Origin: Brachyhypopomus gauderio
Lineage: Eukaryota; Chordata; Actinopteri; Gymnotiformes; Hypopomidae
NCBI RefSeq assembly: GCF_052324685.1
Contig: NC_135225.1
Location: 6,809,259-6,873,258, forward strand
Length of the DNA stretch: 64,000 nt
Direction: 5' to 3'
Below are positions 32,960 through 44,900 of this stretch, one piece after another. The first letter of the stretch is position 1, and every line of letters starts with the position of its first letter. The notes beneath the pieces were generated by a model, which saw only the letters and a program-made list of their open reading frames with translations, ran no database searches and was not told the origin of the DNA. The position numbers were made by a program, and so were the translations under genes.

Positions 32960-35900
32960 TAGGCAAAGGTCAGAGGTCAAATAAGTTATACCCTGTAATA
33001 GAGCAATACTGTTTTGCAGATTCTACTTGATTACAAATATTAAGACTGTACAGTCTGGCAACATTTACTGATCACACTAATGCACTACAGATACTGCGTT
33101 ATAGCTTACAGGGTCATTACTGCAAAGCTGTTTCATATTAAATCACTTAGTGTATTATATTTGGGAAGGGGATATTGATCTTTGATGTCGACTTTGCTCC
33201 AGACTGCTGGAAGTTCAAATGTTCCTCTTCTGACTGATGCGCTTTTGCTCTTGAGGAAGGCACTTAACTCGAGCCTCCACCAAGCAACGTGACACAACTG
33301 CAAATGGTAAGCCCGTTTCAGATGAGCTAACTTTTTAATGCCTTCATTTTGGTTTGGCCCCCTGGGTCCCATCATGGGCTGAAAAACAAGTGGACACAGC
33401 TACTTCCAATGGGATATTCCAGCGAAGCATCTCACGTCGAAACCGCAACTCCCAAACATGTATGATTATTTACAACAAAAAGCTAAAATGATTTTTCAGT
33501 ACTCTTTGTAGTGCTCAGTGATGTATTATTGCGAAAACAAAATGCACATTTCCACTGATGTGGTCATGTTTAAGAGGTCTCCAGAAGAACTCTGTTATGA
33601 ACTTATGGTAATTATTAATGTAGCCAGAGTTTTTTACAAACATCCCACAACAACAGTAACATGTTATTACAACATTACTTTACACCCCGCATTACAAACC
33701 AAACGTCTGAGCTATCTTTTATCTTTGGTATGTATACCATGCCTTTATTTAATAAAAATAATTACTCTCTTATAATCCATCAATACAATTTACATAACTG
33801 ATACGTTATTAATGGGAGAATAATGACCTTACTTCATGGTAATAAGGTGTTCAGTGCTGTCTTCACTGTTAACCATATTTTCTGGAGGAAATTTATCACG
33901 TTCTTCTTGCAAGAGGACTAACTAGGACCCAAGCCCAAGCCCAAGCCCAAGCCCAAATAATGAGAAAACCAAAATCTACAAAAGTTACAATATGTGGTTT
34001 CCAATTTACATCTTTGGCTTTGGGTATCAAAATGGAGTAACACCGAAGTTTATTGATGTCTATGAATAAAATATTGTCTTAGCACAATCAATAAATCAAT
34101 GTTTTTCTCTTCCGAGACTAAATCAACCCAAGTTATCAAAATGTGCATTGGAATACATAACCAGCTGGAATCTGTTTGGTTAGGTTTTTACCCACTTTTT
34201 ATAGACTCCATTCATAATTTTGAAATCAAAAACATTTAGTCTTAATTTAGTCTGGCAGAATTTTTAACCGCTTCAGTATATTCCGCATTTCCAATATACT
34301 GACATTTGGTTTTTCCAAATAACATTGACATGCATATTATTTACAAAAATTGTCGTATTTTTTTCAGAAATACATAAGGAGCTGGATAATTGACACTTTA
34401 AAGAGTTTCCATTTTGTAACTCAATGGCATATTAAAAATAGCTGTCTGTTTTGTAATGTAATTGAAAAGTGTCTTACACTTGCTAATGTTTTCCCGGTTG
34501 TTAGTTATTTATTACTCCAAGTAATACCTCTATATCATTAGTGTATAGATTGAGCCACTAGGATGAACAACAGTGATTTTTCAACCTTGGTTTTACTCCA
34601 AATCTTGATTATGCTGAAAGTTCTTTCAAGGTTTCTGAATGTTGACACCTGCCTCACTAGCGACATCTTCTGTCCATTTGTATAAAAACATTATGTATCC
34701 ACATTCAGTATAGTTGACATGTGAACCACAACTTAAAAGTGACATCAATTATTTGAAAGCTCCAGAAGGTCTTGATTTGATAGCAAATTACTCTGGGCTT
34801 CATTCCTCATTTTTATATGGCACATTTGCAACATGGACTGAGTGCACTTGGGTTGTCAGATGAGAGCCACATACACACCAGATTAGAGAACTGACTTTGG
34901 GATCTGACTGATTTGACCAAAAGTTGCCAAAAACAAACATTTAAATAACTGGGCCATTTTGTTGTGAGATCCAGGTGGGCGTCCAGTATCATATCTCTAT
35001 ACAAAGTGGGTCACATTTGTTTGATATACAGGCCATATGACTTGTTTTATATGTAGTTTAAATTTACATGCAGTTTGCCATTTAGTCTTGTGTTGCCTAG
35101 GTTACAGAGAGCAGAAAGAGGCTAATGCCCTGGGCTATGAGGACCATGTAAGAGTGGTTTTATTGCCTTTAATAGTTTTACTCAACTCGAGGAAGTGATG
35201 GCGATGTAAATCTAGAGAACATCATTCTTATATGTAGTTCTTTGTCTGTGGACTGTCTTAATATTCCTGTGGCGGTACTGTGGCACTTTTTTTGGACTGA
35301 TATAACAACACAAATAAAACAACGAGCTGGAAACTTTGTCTTGTGTATATTTAGGAAGCTACCTTAAACCCCACACAAGTTGTCAAAAATGAAAACCAGT
35401 CAACAAAAATGAAGAGGAGCTACTTCTGGAAGTGAAAAGAGAAAGAAGAAAAACAGGAAGCAGAAAAAAGCTTGACAGTGGTGAGTGAAGCAGATAATAA
35501 CAATTAATGTTAAATAACTAAGAAATTAGACATTTACAGTTCTAAACATGTGTGTAGCTTCATCATATAATAAATAACCAAGTGAAAGCTTTCCTTTTTA
35601 TTTCTGAGTCAGTAATAAAATATTGTGTAAATATTTATTGTTTAATTGTATTTAAGAAAATTTAAGGAACATTGGTTCATGACTATAATAGAATGCTATA
35701 GTTACAGCTTCATCATAGGTGGAAAAAATGCAACTACATTAGATGGTGTAATAAACTGAATGCAATATTGTCCGTTGCCACGATGCACATCATAATAGTT
35801 CTGATCTCAATGTCATGATACATCGTTACACCTCTAACATTTTGCATTAGTTAACCAGCAGAGCGTCCAGTTCTGCTAACCGTTACGTGAATTAGAGCCA

Positions 35901-37370
35901 GGACACCAGCAGTCTACTTGTTAGCATAGCTAGCCAGCAGGTTGAACATAGAAACTACACTGAAGTAAATAGTTTATGGTGTTTTTTTTTTTTGGTCACT
36001 TTATTTATAGCATAGTGGTAATGAATAGTGATTGGAGGGACCCATGTGAATTTTTGCCTTGGGCCCCAACAAACTCTAAACTTGCCACTGAGAATGTGGT
36101 TACAATTCCCAGGTTACTATTGAAAGCACACATCTCTCAGATAACACCGAATCAGTTAACTAGCTGGCTTTACATAGTGTGGTTACAGCAAATGTTTTGC
36201 ATAAGACATTCAGCAGCTGAAATCTTGATCTTATTCCGTGATACACTGTGATCTCCTTTGCCCTGAAAGTGTATATGTTTTATGGCAATAAACCCATGAT
36301 CACAATAACAATGTCCTTTTTATTTTAATCCATATGAGACTTTCTTTTTGTCAGAAATATGAGGTCCCATAACAAAGTCTCCGAAATAGTTGTAAAAACA
36401 AGACTCCAAATGCAAATACGATGCCACAACTCCACAAAGCATTGATGAATAAATGTAGTATTCAGTTATGGGCTAAGATCCGCCTGAGTGCACTATGCCA
36501 GTCCAGTGTGTGTCGAACCACCACTGGGCATCTCGCCCAAAACATACTTGGATAAGGTGGCCAATTGCTGAAGACTTCCGTTCTAAATGTTTAATGAGGC
36601 CTGAAGTATACAGCAGAGTGTGAGGGATATGTACGTGCATGGTTCCATCATAACACAGAATAACAATATAATAATCAATAGTATTGCAAACAATTAGATG
36701 CATTAATAAAAAAGACATTATTATAATTCCAGTTCTCATGATATATTAACTTGTATATTAAATATGCTTTCATAGAGTCTCTGAATACATATAACATTCT
36801 GCCTCTGGGTTATGTCATTAGGTGGCAGTAAAGCAACCATAACTACAGCAGGCACAGATTTCCAAGCTCAATAACATAGAAATACTCATACTAAAATACT
36901 CTAAACCTTATAGCCAAGCTTGCAAACATCAATAGCAGCCTCTAAACAGTCATCCATCATATTAATAAGGAATAACCAGAAATCACTACAATTATACAGA
37001 ACCAAAGTCCCAATATTGAGGGTCTGAAGAAATAATTACCAAGGACTACATAACAAACAATTGGAGTCTTAAGGATGCAAAACATACTGGTTGATTCACG
37101 CACACTAAGCCACTCAAATGTGTGAACATCCCAACAGCTTTCCAACCAGTAAACATTAAATTTAAGCAAATCTGCAAAGCCCTGTACATGTACACGTTCA
37201 ACACTGCGGTCAATTGCCATAGGGACAAACCAACAGGAGAATGGGGGGGGGGGGGGGGGGGGGGCAGATGCAAGTTGGTGACTATCTTTTTAACAGCCCC
37301 ACCCAAATTTACAAGGTGAAATTGAACTTCAAAAGTCAACTACTCCAGTAAGTCTTAACATTATCAGGGA
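32960..37370. other. Upstream of asrgl1 coding exons, no gene supported
   Basis: AT-rich sequence, probably the first (UTR) intron of asrgl1. It contains a short AAGCCC repeat at about 33928-33958 and a G-run of 22 at about 37243-37264. No coding exon was found. Confidence 0.5.
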
Positions 37371-37385
37371 GATCGGGGAGACCGA

Positions 37386-38300
37386 TCAGTGGACAGGTGA
37401 AGGTTCTGACCTTTCCTGCACATCAACAACTCTGACTGCTGTTTTGACCAGGGGTACACTTGCGAGACCTTCCCCACGGGTCAAAGTTTCACACTGCTGA
37501 TCCAGTATCATGACAATAATGCCAGTCTGCAGATTATAAGCCATGCAAACAGTTGAATAAAACACTTCCAAAACGCATAGGCCAAGTCTGGACTGTGCTT
37601 CAGGCCTGATTACTCAGAACCAGTGTCAACAACCTAAGGGAATGATGCTTCTCGCCTTCCTATGAGGAGTCTATTTTGGGGTGAGTGGATCCAGTCTGCT
37701 ACTTCAGTCGATATGTAACCTAGAGGCTTTGAATTGAGTCTCCCTTCAATCTCTAAAAGGAATGTCCTGAGCACCTCCTCTGTGACAGTCTGGGCACCAA
37801 CTGCAATTTTAGCCTTAAGGGAACAAAGCTCATATTCCCAGTAACCTCCAAAATGTGGAGCCCCTGGAGGATTGAAGGTGAATTTTATCTTTTGGCTGCC
37901 AAGCTGTCATTGAAGCTCATGTTGGACGCTAGCAAAATTTAGCTTGAGCTCCTTGTCTGTACCTCTAAAGTTCATGCCTCGGTCACACAGAATCTCACGA
38001 GGTTTCCCTCATCTAGCAATGAAACACCTTAGGGCCACGAAATACCTCAGGGCCATGAGGAATGAATCTGAGTCTAGACTTGCAAGGAGATCGATATGGC
38101 CTGCTCTGGTAGTCAAGACACTTGAATATTACCCTCCACCTCTTTTGCTTCCTATGGCCTATTTTTATGAAGTATGGACCAAAACGGTCCACCCCAGAGG
38201 AACAGTATGCTGGTTTTAGAGTTGAGCTAGAGGGATGTCGGCCATCTTGGGGGGATTTGGTTTCCGATTCTATTTCACACATTCTGAACACTTGCACTTA
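37386..38300 (-). pseudogene. BEL/Pao retrotransposon pol remnant (integrase region)
   Basis: Minus-strand translations read KPAYCSSGVDRFGPYFIKIG near 38210, CDRGMNFRGTDKELK near 37965, and FNPPGAPHFGGYWEYELCSL near 37850. These are typical of the BEL/Pao integrase core and its C-terminal part. At least one in-frame stop and frame shifts between blocks show that it is dead. A C-terminal block follows at about 37560-37390. LTRs were not located. Confidence 0.8.
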
Positions 38301-41130
38301 TGAGAATGAACAGTCTGTTGTCCTCTTAGGACCCAGTATTTGTGCGGTCATAGTTTTTTATTACAAGTTTAATTATAAAATGGTGAGGGCAGAGGACTAT
38401 GGGATGAAGAGTATCCTATTTAAGAAGGCTGCTGTGTCTGAAGCAACAACCTACTCTGATGATCACTCTGATGATCAACTGATCAAATTCTGTATCATCC
38501 ATGGGCTTGTCACTCAAAGGCACATAATGTCATTTATTTGAGTCTGTGAGGTTCTGGATCTCAGCTACTCTCGTCTCCACAAATAACTTCAAGCAGCAGG
38601 AATCTGACCAGAGCCTGACCAGAGTACTGTGATGGAACTGGACCAGAATAACACATGACTGAAGGGAAGAGTTAACTTACCTTGACCTTCACCAATTGTG
38701 CCCCTGTAGGTGCAGCACATGGTTCTAATTGAGGAATGGATTGATATTTCTTTGGAGCCAATCTTGATGCCACCATCAGGATTCCCTGTTCTGAGACAGG
38801 CTTGTTCCAATGCTTCACACAATATACGGTATGAATGTCCTTCAGATTAGATGCTTGGTTGGTTCATCACTGGACCAGTTTAACATCTAGCAATTGAGAG
38901 ATGTTGAAAGTCTCGCCCTTCCTTCTCCTAGGCATAGCATGCTCTGAGGAGCTCGTCAGGCAAGTGTAGATCATACTAACCCCGCCTTTTATCCCACAGG
39001 GGCTGCACCTTAGATCACATCATGTTAACAGTCCACAGAGCAGTGCTTATGAAAAAAGCATCAGACTGACAGTTCCAGTGCATTCCTATGGTTCCTCCTT
39101 CAATGTCTGACTACTTCTGAGTCATAGTTGGCCACTGTTTGATCTGATTTTGGCTGGGAGATTACTGATAGTGGCACAATGGTTACTCAACCATTACCTT
39201 CACTGAAATGCACAATCGAGTCTCAAAGTAGCACCTAGCAATAAGAACTCATTCAGACTGTCTTCTTCATAAGAGAATAACCAACAAACAAACCAGCAGC
39301 AAAATATGAGGGGTGTTCTTCATGCAAATCTAAGTAAGCAATGGCCTTTAAACAGCTCATCTTTTGAGTTCCATATACACTAATTTAGTTGAACTTTGTT
39401 ATGTAAGTTGTGCATTAATCCAGTCCACTCCTAATTGGTTTTGCACCTAGTTTTGGTCCCACTAGTGAGTTTTCCATCCACAAATTTTTTGAAAAACTCT
39501 GCAAGAAAAAACTGAAAGGAATACGCCACCCCCCCCCCCCCCCAACCAAAAAAAACTGCATAAAACCTTAATGCTAGAATGAGGTGGGGGGGAAAGCCAA
39601 AGTGCAAAAGAGAAATGGAAAAGCGTTTTTCAAACAATGACATTTCAGTCCATACAATTTTAAGTTAAATCTTAAATCTCTCCATTTTGCTTATTTTCAT
39701 AGCAGCTCTAATCATGGCAGTTTGTGTCGTCTAAAGTTTCTTCACATCAAAGTGAATGGCAACAACGTAATTTCATAAATGAATTTCATAAATGTGCATT
39801 ACATTTGCAAAATGAATGGAAACCTGCTGTGAGATTTTGGAGTGCGCGAGGCTAGAAGCGTCTTTATAGTTTCACTTTTATTGACGATCAAACACAGCGA
39901 CGACATAAAGGCGGACAAAGACGGACAAAGAACTCAGACAACACAAGAAACAAGTGCAACACAATGCCAACAAGACAAGAGACAGGTGCGATGAATAACA
40001 CAAACTACACAGATGAGCACACACACACACACACAGAAACAACCATACACAGACAGACATTCACACGTGGACACACCCAAGGGATGGTTCAGGAGCTGTA
40101 CTGTGACAGGGAGACAAATTTGACACTACCAAAGGATGACCGTAGGCTGCCTTTGATCACACAGGAAGTACATCAATCGTTGTGGAACATGTCACTTATT
40201 TTGGGAGTGAACTAATCCTAGGTTTTTTTTTACCAAACCTAAACATATCTGGTTTCCAGATATTCACAACTGTAACATTTCACCAAAAAAGAAAATTTCA
40301 AAACTATTTAGTTTCCATATGTCAATCAAAAACAGCTTCTAACACTGTACATATACAGTTCCAACTCATGAACACTTTGATGGAATGACACTACTCATAT
40401 TTTTTAAATACCTAACTCATAAATACCTAAACTAATTCATTCTGTAAAAAAATGGCCACATGATATGGATATGAAATAACATGTCACTGTAAGCCAGGTT
40501 TATTTGACTCTAAACTATATAAACTATACAGTTCTGCACAATTCACCAATATGTAAAAACAATTTAATCAGGTGTTTCTTTGCCAAAGATACACACAGAA
40601 AGAATGCCTCAGTATGAACACATAAATTAACTAAAATTGCCATAAAACAAGGCTGTCGTTCTCCCTGATATTCAACCTTCAGGCACAAATCGGACTAGTT
40701 CTTTAATATGTGGCCCTCACCTAGACTCAAGAACTGATACATCTCTTTTAAGAAGAGGTTACAACCGTACATTTCATGAGCAAAGTGAGCACTGCTCCAT
40801 ACAATCCATCTGCAGCTGTTGAAGCTCTCCTGAACAGCTTCTACATCAAACATCGTTAGTGTTGTGGAGGCAATTGCAGACATCACAACAGACATCACAC
40901 GGGTGAAATGCTACAGCAGTTCATATTCAAAAGAGAATGCAGGAAGTCTTAACGCAAAACTTCTGATTCATAAAGAAATCTTCAAAGATATGTTGCATGA
41001 TTACTGCACAATAATATGCAATGCAAAACAATATTTTTTCTCCAGCATTTTCAAAAATAACATTAAAAAATAGGAAATAATACTATTTTCAATGGTTGAC
41101 TAACTTAATTTATTAAGTTTGCAATAAACT
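38301..41130. other. Spacer between retroelement remnants
   Basis: AT-rich sequence that may include more decayed BEL/Pao material near 38300-38900. There is a C-run at 39528-39543 and a short CA run near 40020. No gene recognised. Confidence 0.4.
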
Positions 41131-41133
41131 TCA

Positions 41134-41425
41134 GTGAAGACTCTGGAAGCAACAGTGTTAAATAATTACAAACCAATTTCAAATCCACTGTTCATTGTCA
41201 AAGTCACTGAAAAAATGTTCAACTTATTGATTTTCCTTAAATGCTTAAATGCCTATCTAGACTCAGGATTTTGGCCTACTCATAGTACTGAGACTGCTCT
41301 AATTAGGGTAATTAATGACATTCACTTAATTACAGACAAAGGTATTGGTTTTACTACTGTTTGATCTCATTGCAGATTTTGATACCATAGACCCCAACTT
41401 TCTTATACAGACTCTCAGGAACCGT
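41134..41425 (+). pseudogene. LINE reverse transcriptase fragment
   Basis: Plus-strand translation shows NNYKPISN, then GFWPTHSTETALIRVINDIH, and after a frameshift ADFDTIDPNFLIQTLRN. These correspond to the NYRPISN, HSTETAL and AFDTIDH motifs of non-LTR reverse transcriptases of the CR1/L2/Rex1 type. It is truncated at both ends and frame-shifted. Confidence 0.75.
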
Positions 41426-41670
41426 CCCAAACTGCAGAGATGCACTAATTAATCAGCCAGTGACCAGAATTGGCTTATTTTCAGTGTGATTGGCCATAAG
41501 TGGTGACTGACTGATCAGTCTCATAACTGATTCTCACCCATTGTGGGTGGTTTTGGCATTCAGTGTTTTGCATTAGACTTGCGAACTCCAAGCCTGAACT
41601 GAACTGAACTGAGTTAGTCTAAGGCAATGTAACACAATTACTGGAATTTTATGCGATGTTGTAACATATA

Positions 41671-42928
41671 CAGGTGCATCTCAATAAATTTGAATAAAAA
41701 GTATTTATTTCAGTCATTCGATTCAAAATGTGAAACTTGTATATTATATAGATTCATTACACACAGAGTGATCTATTTCGAGTGTTTATTTCTTTTAATG
41801 TTGATGATTATGCCCTACCACAAAACCCAAGTCAGTAGCTCAGAAAATGTGCATATTTTTATTTAAAAAATATTTTATAATACATAAATGTGGCCTACTG
41901 AAAAGTATGTACAGTATATGCACTCAATACTTGGTTGAGGCTCCTTTTGTATAATTACTGTACCCATGCAGCGTAGCATGAAGGCGATCAGCCTGTGACA
42001 CTGTTGAGGTGTTCTGGAAGCCAAGGTTGCTTTGATAATGGCCTTCAGCTGGAAACATCAGTGTGGAAACTTCTGAAGCATGTCAGATCGTGGGCCTCTC
42101 TACTCTTCCTCCAGACTCTGGGACCTTGATGTCCAAATGAAATGCACATTTTCCAAATGAAAATTTACTTTAATCTGAAAACAAGACTTTGGATTTTTGA
42201 GCCACAGTCCAGTGTTTTTTCTCCATGGCCCAGGTACGATGGCTCTGACGTTGTCTCTGGATCATGAGTGGTTTGATATAAGGAATGTGACAGTTGTAGG
42301 CCACGTCCTGGATACCTCTGTGTGGTGGCACTTGAAGCACTGACTCCAGCAGCAGTCTACTCCATATGAATCTCCCCTAAACTCTTGAATCACCCTTTCG
42401 TAACAATCCATCCAAGGTTGTGTTTATCCTTGTTGCTTGTGCATATTTTTTTTCCACTACACTTTTTCCTTCCACTCAAGTTTCCATTTATATACTTAGA
42501 TACAGCACTCTGAACAGCCAGCTTCTTTAGCAATGACCTTTTGTGGCTTACTCTCCTTGTGGAGGGTTTCAATGACTTCTAGACAACTGTCAAGTCAGCA
42601 GTCTTCCCCAAGATTGGGTAGTCCACTGGACCAGGCAGAGGGACCATAGGCTTAGGAAACCTTTGCAAGTGTGTAGCTGATTAGAGTGTGACACCATGAG
42701 TCTACAATACTGATTTTTTAAGTATAATTTTTACTGAAATACTTTTTTGAAATACTGTCTGTATTATGGCTGCAGGCCATAATAATCAAAATTACAAGAA
42801 ATAAATGCAATAGGCTAGATCATTATGTGTGTAATGAATCTATATAATATGCAAGTTTCATTTTTTGAATTGAATTACTGAAATAAATGAACGTTTTGAT
42901 TATATTCAAATTTATTGCAATGCACCTT
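41671..42928 (-). mobile_element. Internally deleted Tc1/mariner element, about 1.26 kb
   Basis: The ends are inverted repeats: CAGGTGCATCTCAATAAATT on the left, and the complement of the right end reads AAGGTGCATTGCAATAAATT. TA lies on both flanks. The minus strand encodes decayed Tc1-type transposase: SAVSKYINGNLSGRKKCSGK (helix-turn-helix region) near 42510-42440 and the last catalytic-domain segment near 42050-41940. Compared with the familiar fish family, several hundred bases of the centre are missing at about 42058, so the element cannot be autonomous. Confidence 0.85.
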
Positions 42929-43400
42929 TATTCAAAGACTTATAATTCGTAGAATTGCGACAAATGTTAATTTGTAGAACTCAAATAGGCTAAGTAATTT
43001 TGATTGCAGTAAACAATAAATGTTGAGTCAGAATACCCAAGAATGGGCTGTCAGTGCCAGATTCATTGGGTGAGGTGCAATGATCAACAATGTTCAATAA
43101 TCAACATGGCCATTCCTCACCACAGAAACATCAGGGAAATGTTGCCCGAGGCTGAGAAACATCAGGCTGACTTATTTTTCTCAGCTTTGCCAACAACACT
43201 TTGTTCAGGTTAACGGAGGTCAAGGTTCACTGATCCACTCCGTCAATATCACAATATCACGCTCGGAGTGGTCAAATACAAATGTCCAAATGTTAATTTT
43301 GTGCGGATCGTTTTCTGTTGTCAAAATCGCACATCACGACTACGACATCTACAAATGTAATGGATTCAATGTAATTCATATAGAGTAAGTCAGATATTTT
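42929..43400. other. Spacer, nothing recognised
   Basis: AT-rich unique sequence. Confidence 0.4.
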
Positions 43401-43415
43401 TCGATAATTTCTTAC

Positions 43416-43515
43416 CCACCTCCGCTGTTGTTGGTGCCGCGCTGATAGAAGCTGCAACAGAGCTACGTCACGGTCACGAGAACGACCGGATGTCAAATTA
43501 AAAGTTGTCATATTG
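43416..43515 (-). promoter_or_regulatory. asrgl1: Candidate asrgl1 promoter / non-coding first exon
   Basis: The asrgl1 coding exon has a 5' acceptor, so a UTR exon must lie upstream. This CpG-containing patch on the minus strand carries an ETS-type ATCCGG (43491-43486) and a CRE-like TGACGTA (43469-43463). A good donor GTAAG follows at 43415-43411. ETS plus CRE elements without a TATA box are common in housekeeping promoters. The link to asrgl1, 10.5 kb away, is an inference. Confidence 0.4.
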
Positions 43516-44099
43516 TTATCAGATCGATTAACTTCTTTATTTCTGTGATGCAGTATTTACATCGTATAACAACGTAATAATTCGAAAATTTAATAATTTA
43601 ACGAATAACCTTTTATGCCTACACAAAAGAATGCAAAAAAACGATATATCCATTTCAAAAGATATCCAATATATCACCTTATATCTACAACGTAGCATGT
43701 AAATAATACTACTAAAGCAGTAGAATTTTAATTTTAGGAATGTAATACCAGAACCAGATACGTAAGTTTAGGAAAGGCATCGTACTCTGTTTAAAGCGCA
43801 TTAACGCTGGGCATTATTCATGTATTTATTATCAAAAAAAAAAAAAAAGGACAATGAAAATGCTGCTGAAATAGTATTTTCTGTTGAATTCAACTGGTTG
43901 AATAATGGCGTTAGTTACAGTGAATACATCTTTTAAATCTGTACATCTAGGCATATATTAAATAACATAAACCATGAGAAACAAACAGTAATTTTCACAG
44001 TATAATTTACCTTGTTCACCAAATTGTGAAACGTGCAACACAAAATAAATCCTCTTTAATGCAACCTTTCCTGTAAGCGTAAATTTCTCCCTTGACAAG

Positions 44100-44733
44100 C
44101 CCGTGCGACTTAAGTTCACACGCGATGGCTGTGGCTACTTATAGCGCGCCGCTGTTCTCGTGCTCGAGCCCCGAGGCTGGAAGTAAAAAGGTAGCGGAGG
44201 ATGGTGGATGGGAGGCGCGTCACCGGCACGAGAGTTTGCGCGCGCGTATGGCGAGCCCCATTCTCAAACGAGTGTGCGCGTGTCCGTTCGGAGGACGCAC
44301 GCGCTCGAGGGGCTGCGGTCCCATTGACTGCTCCGTCTCCCCGACAGCGGGAGCATCAGCACCGGCGGCTTGGAAAACACCGAGAGCCGCACGGATCGCG
44401 CCGGTGCCCTCGGTCCGCGGAAAGCGCATCATCTCGGCGGAGAACGGAGGCGAGACTTCACCAAGACTGTACAACATCCTCCGGAGCAGATATGGGCTGC
44501 CAGTAACTGGACGTGGAGGGGAGAGGCGGGCGGGCGGGTGGGGGTGGTGGGGGGCAGATTGAGAGGAGAAAACGCCGTATGGGAGGAGAAGCACAACAGT
44601 GGGCGCCCGCGATCATGCAAGGTCCGCAACGCTTGCGAGATGCCCCGATGAGCCCGTGGACCATGTCGTGATTAACGGGTTTCGCAGCCGGGATTTAATA
44701 GCAGAAATACGAGCCGCCCAGGAGGGGTAAAAT
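44100..44733 (+). promoter_or_regulatory. rims1: rims1 CpG island and 5' UTR
   Basis: Dense CpG from about 44100 into the first coding exon (for example GCGCGCCGCTG, GCGCGCGTATGG and GAGGACGCACGCGCTCG). It stands out against AT-rich flanks, which marks the rims1 promoter region. Open frames in all phases here reflect the base composition. The transcription start cannot be placed. Confidence 0.7.
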
Positions 44734-44900
44734 ATGTCCGCCTCGGTGGGGCCCCGCGGCGGCCCTCGCCCACCCACAGCGCCGCCCTCTATGCCCGATC
44801 TGCCGGACCTCAGTCACCTTACAGAAGAGGAGAGGAACATTATCATGGCTGTGATGGTTCGGCAAAGAGAGGAAGAGGCGAAGGAGCAGGCCGTTTTAAA
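44734..44900 (+). CDS. rims1: rims1 coding exon 1
   Basis: Residues 1-55 plus two bases: proline-rich start, then the Rab3-binding helix LSHLTEEERNIIMAVMVRQR. The donor is GTAAGAC. Confidence 0.93.

Noticed and set aside
33133..33375. Possible SINE or exon near 33.2 kb (AAGGCACTTAACTCGAGCCT)
   Set aside because: The motif recalls fish SINE-like repeats, but no tRNA-like promoter boxes or tail were found, so it is too weak to annotate.
44092..44651. Overlapping long frames in several phases
   Set aside because: They reflect the rims1 CpG island. None has family motifs, and the real start at 44734 is downstream.
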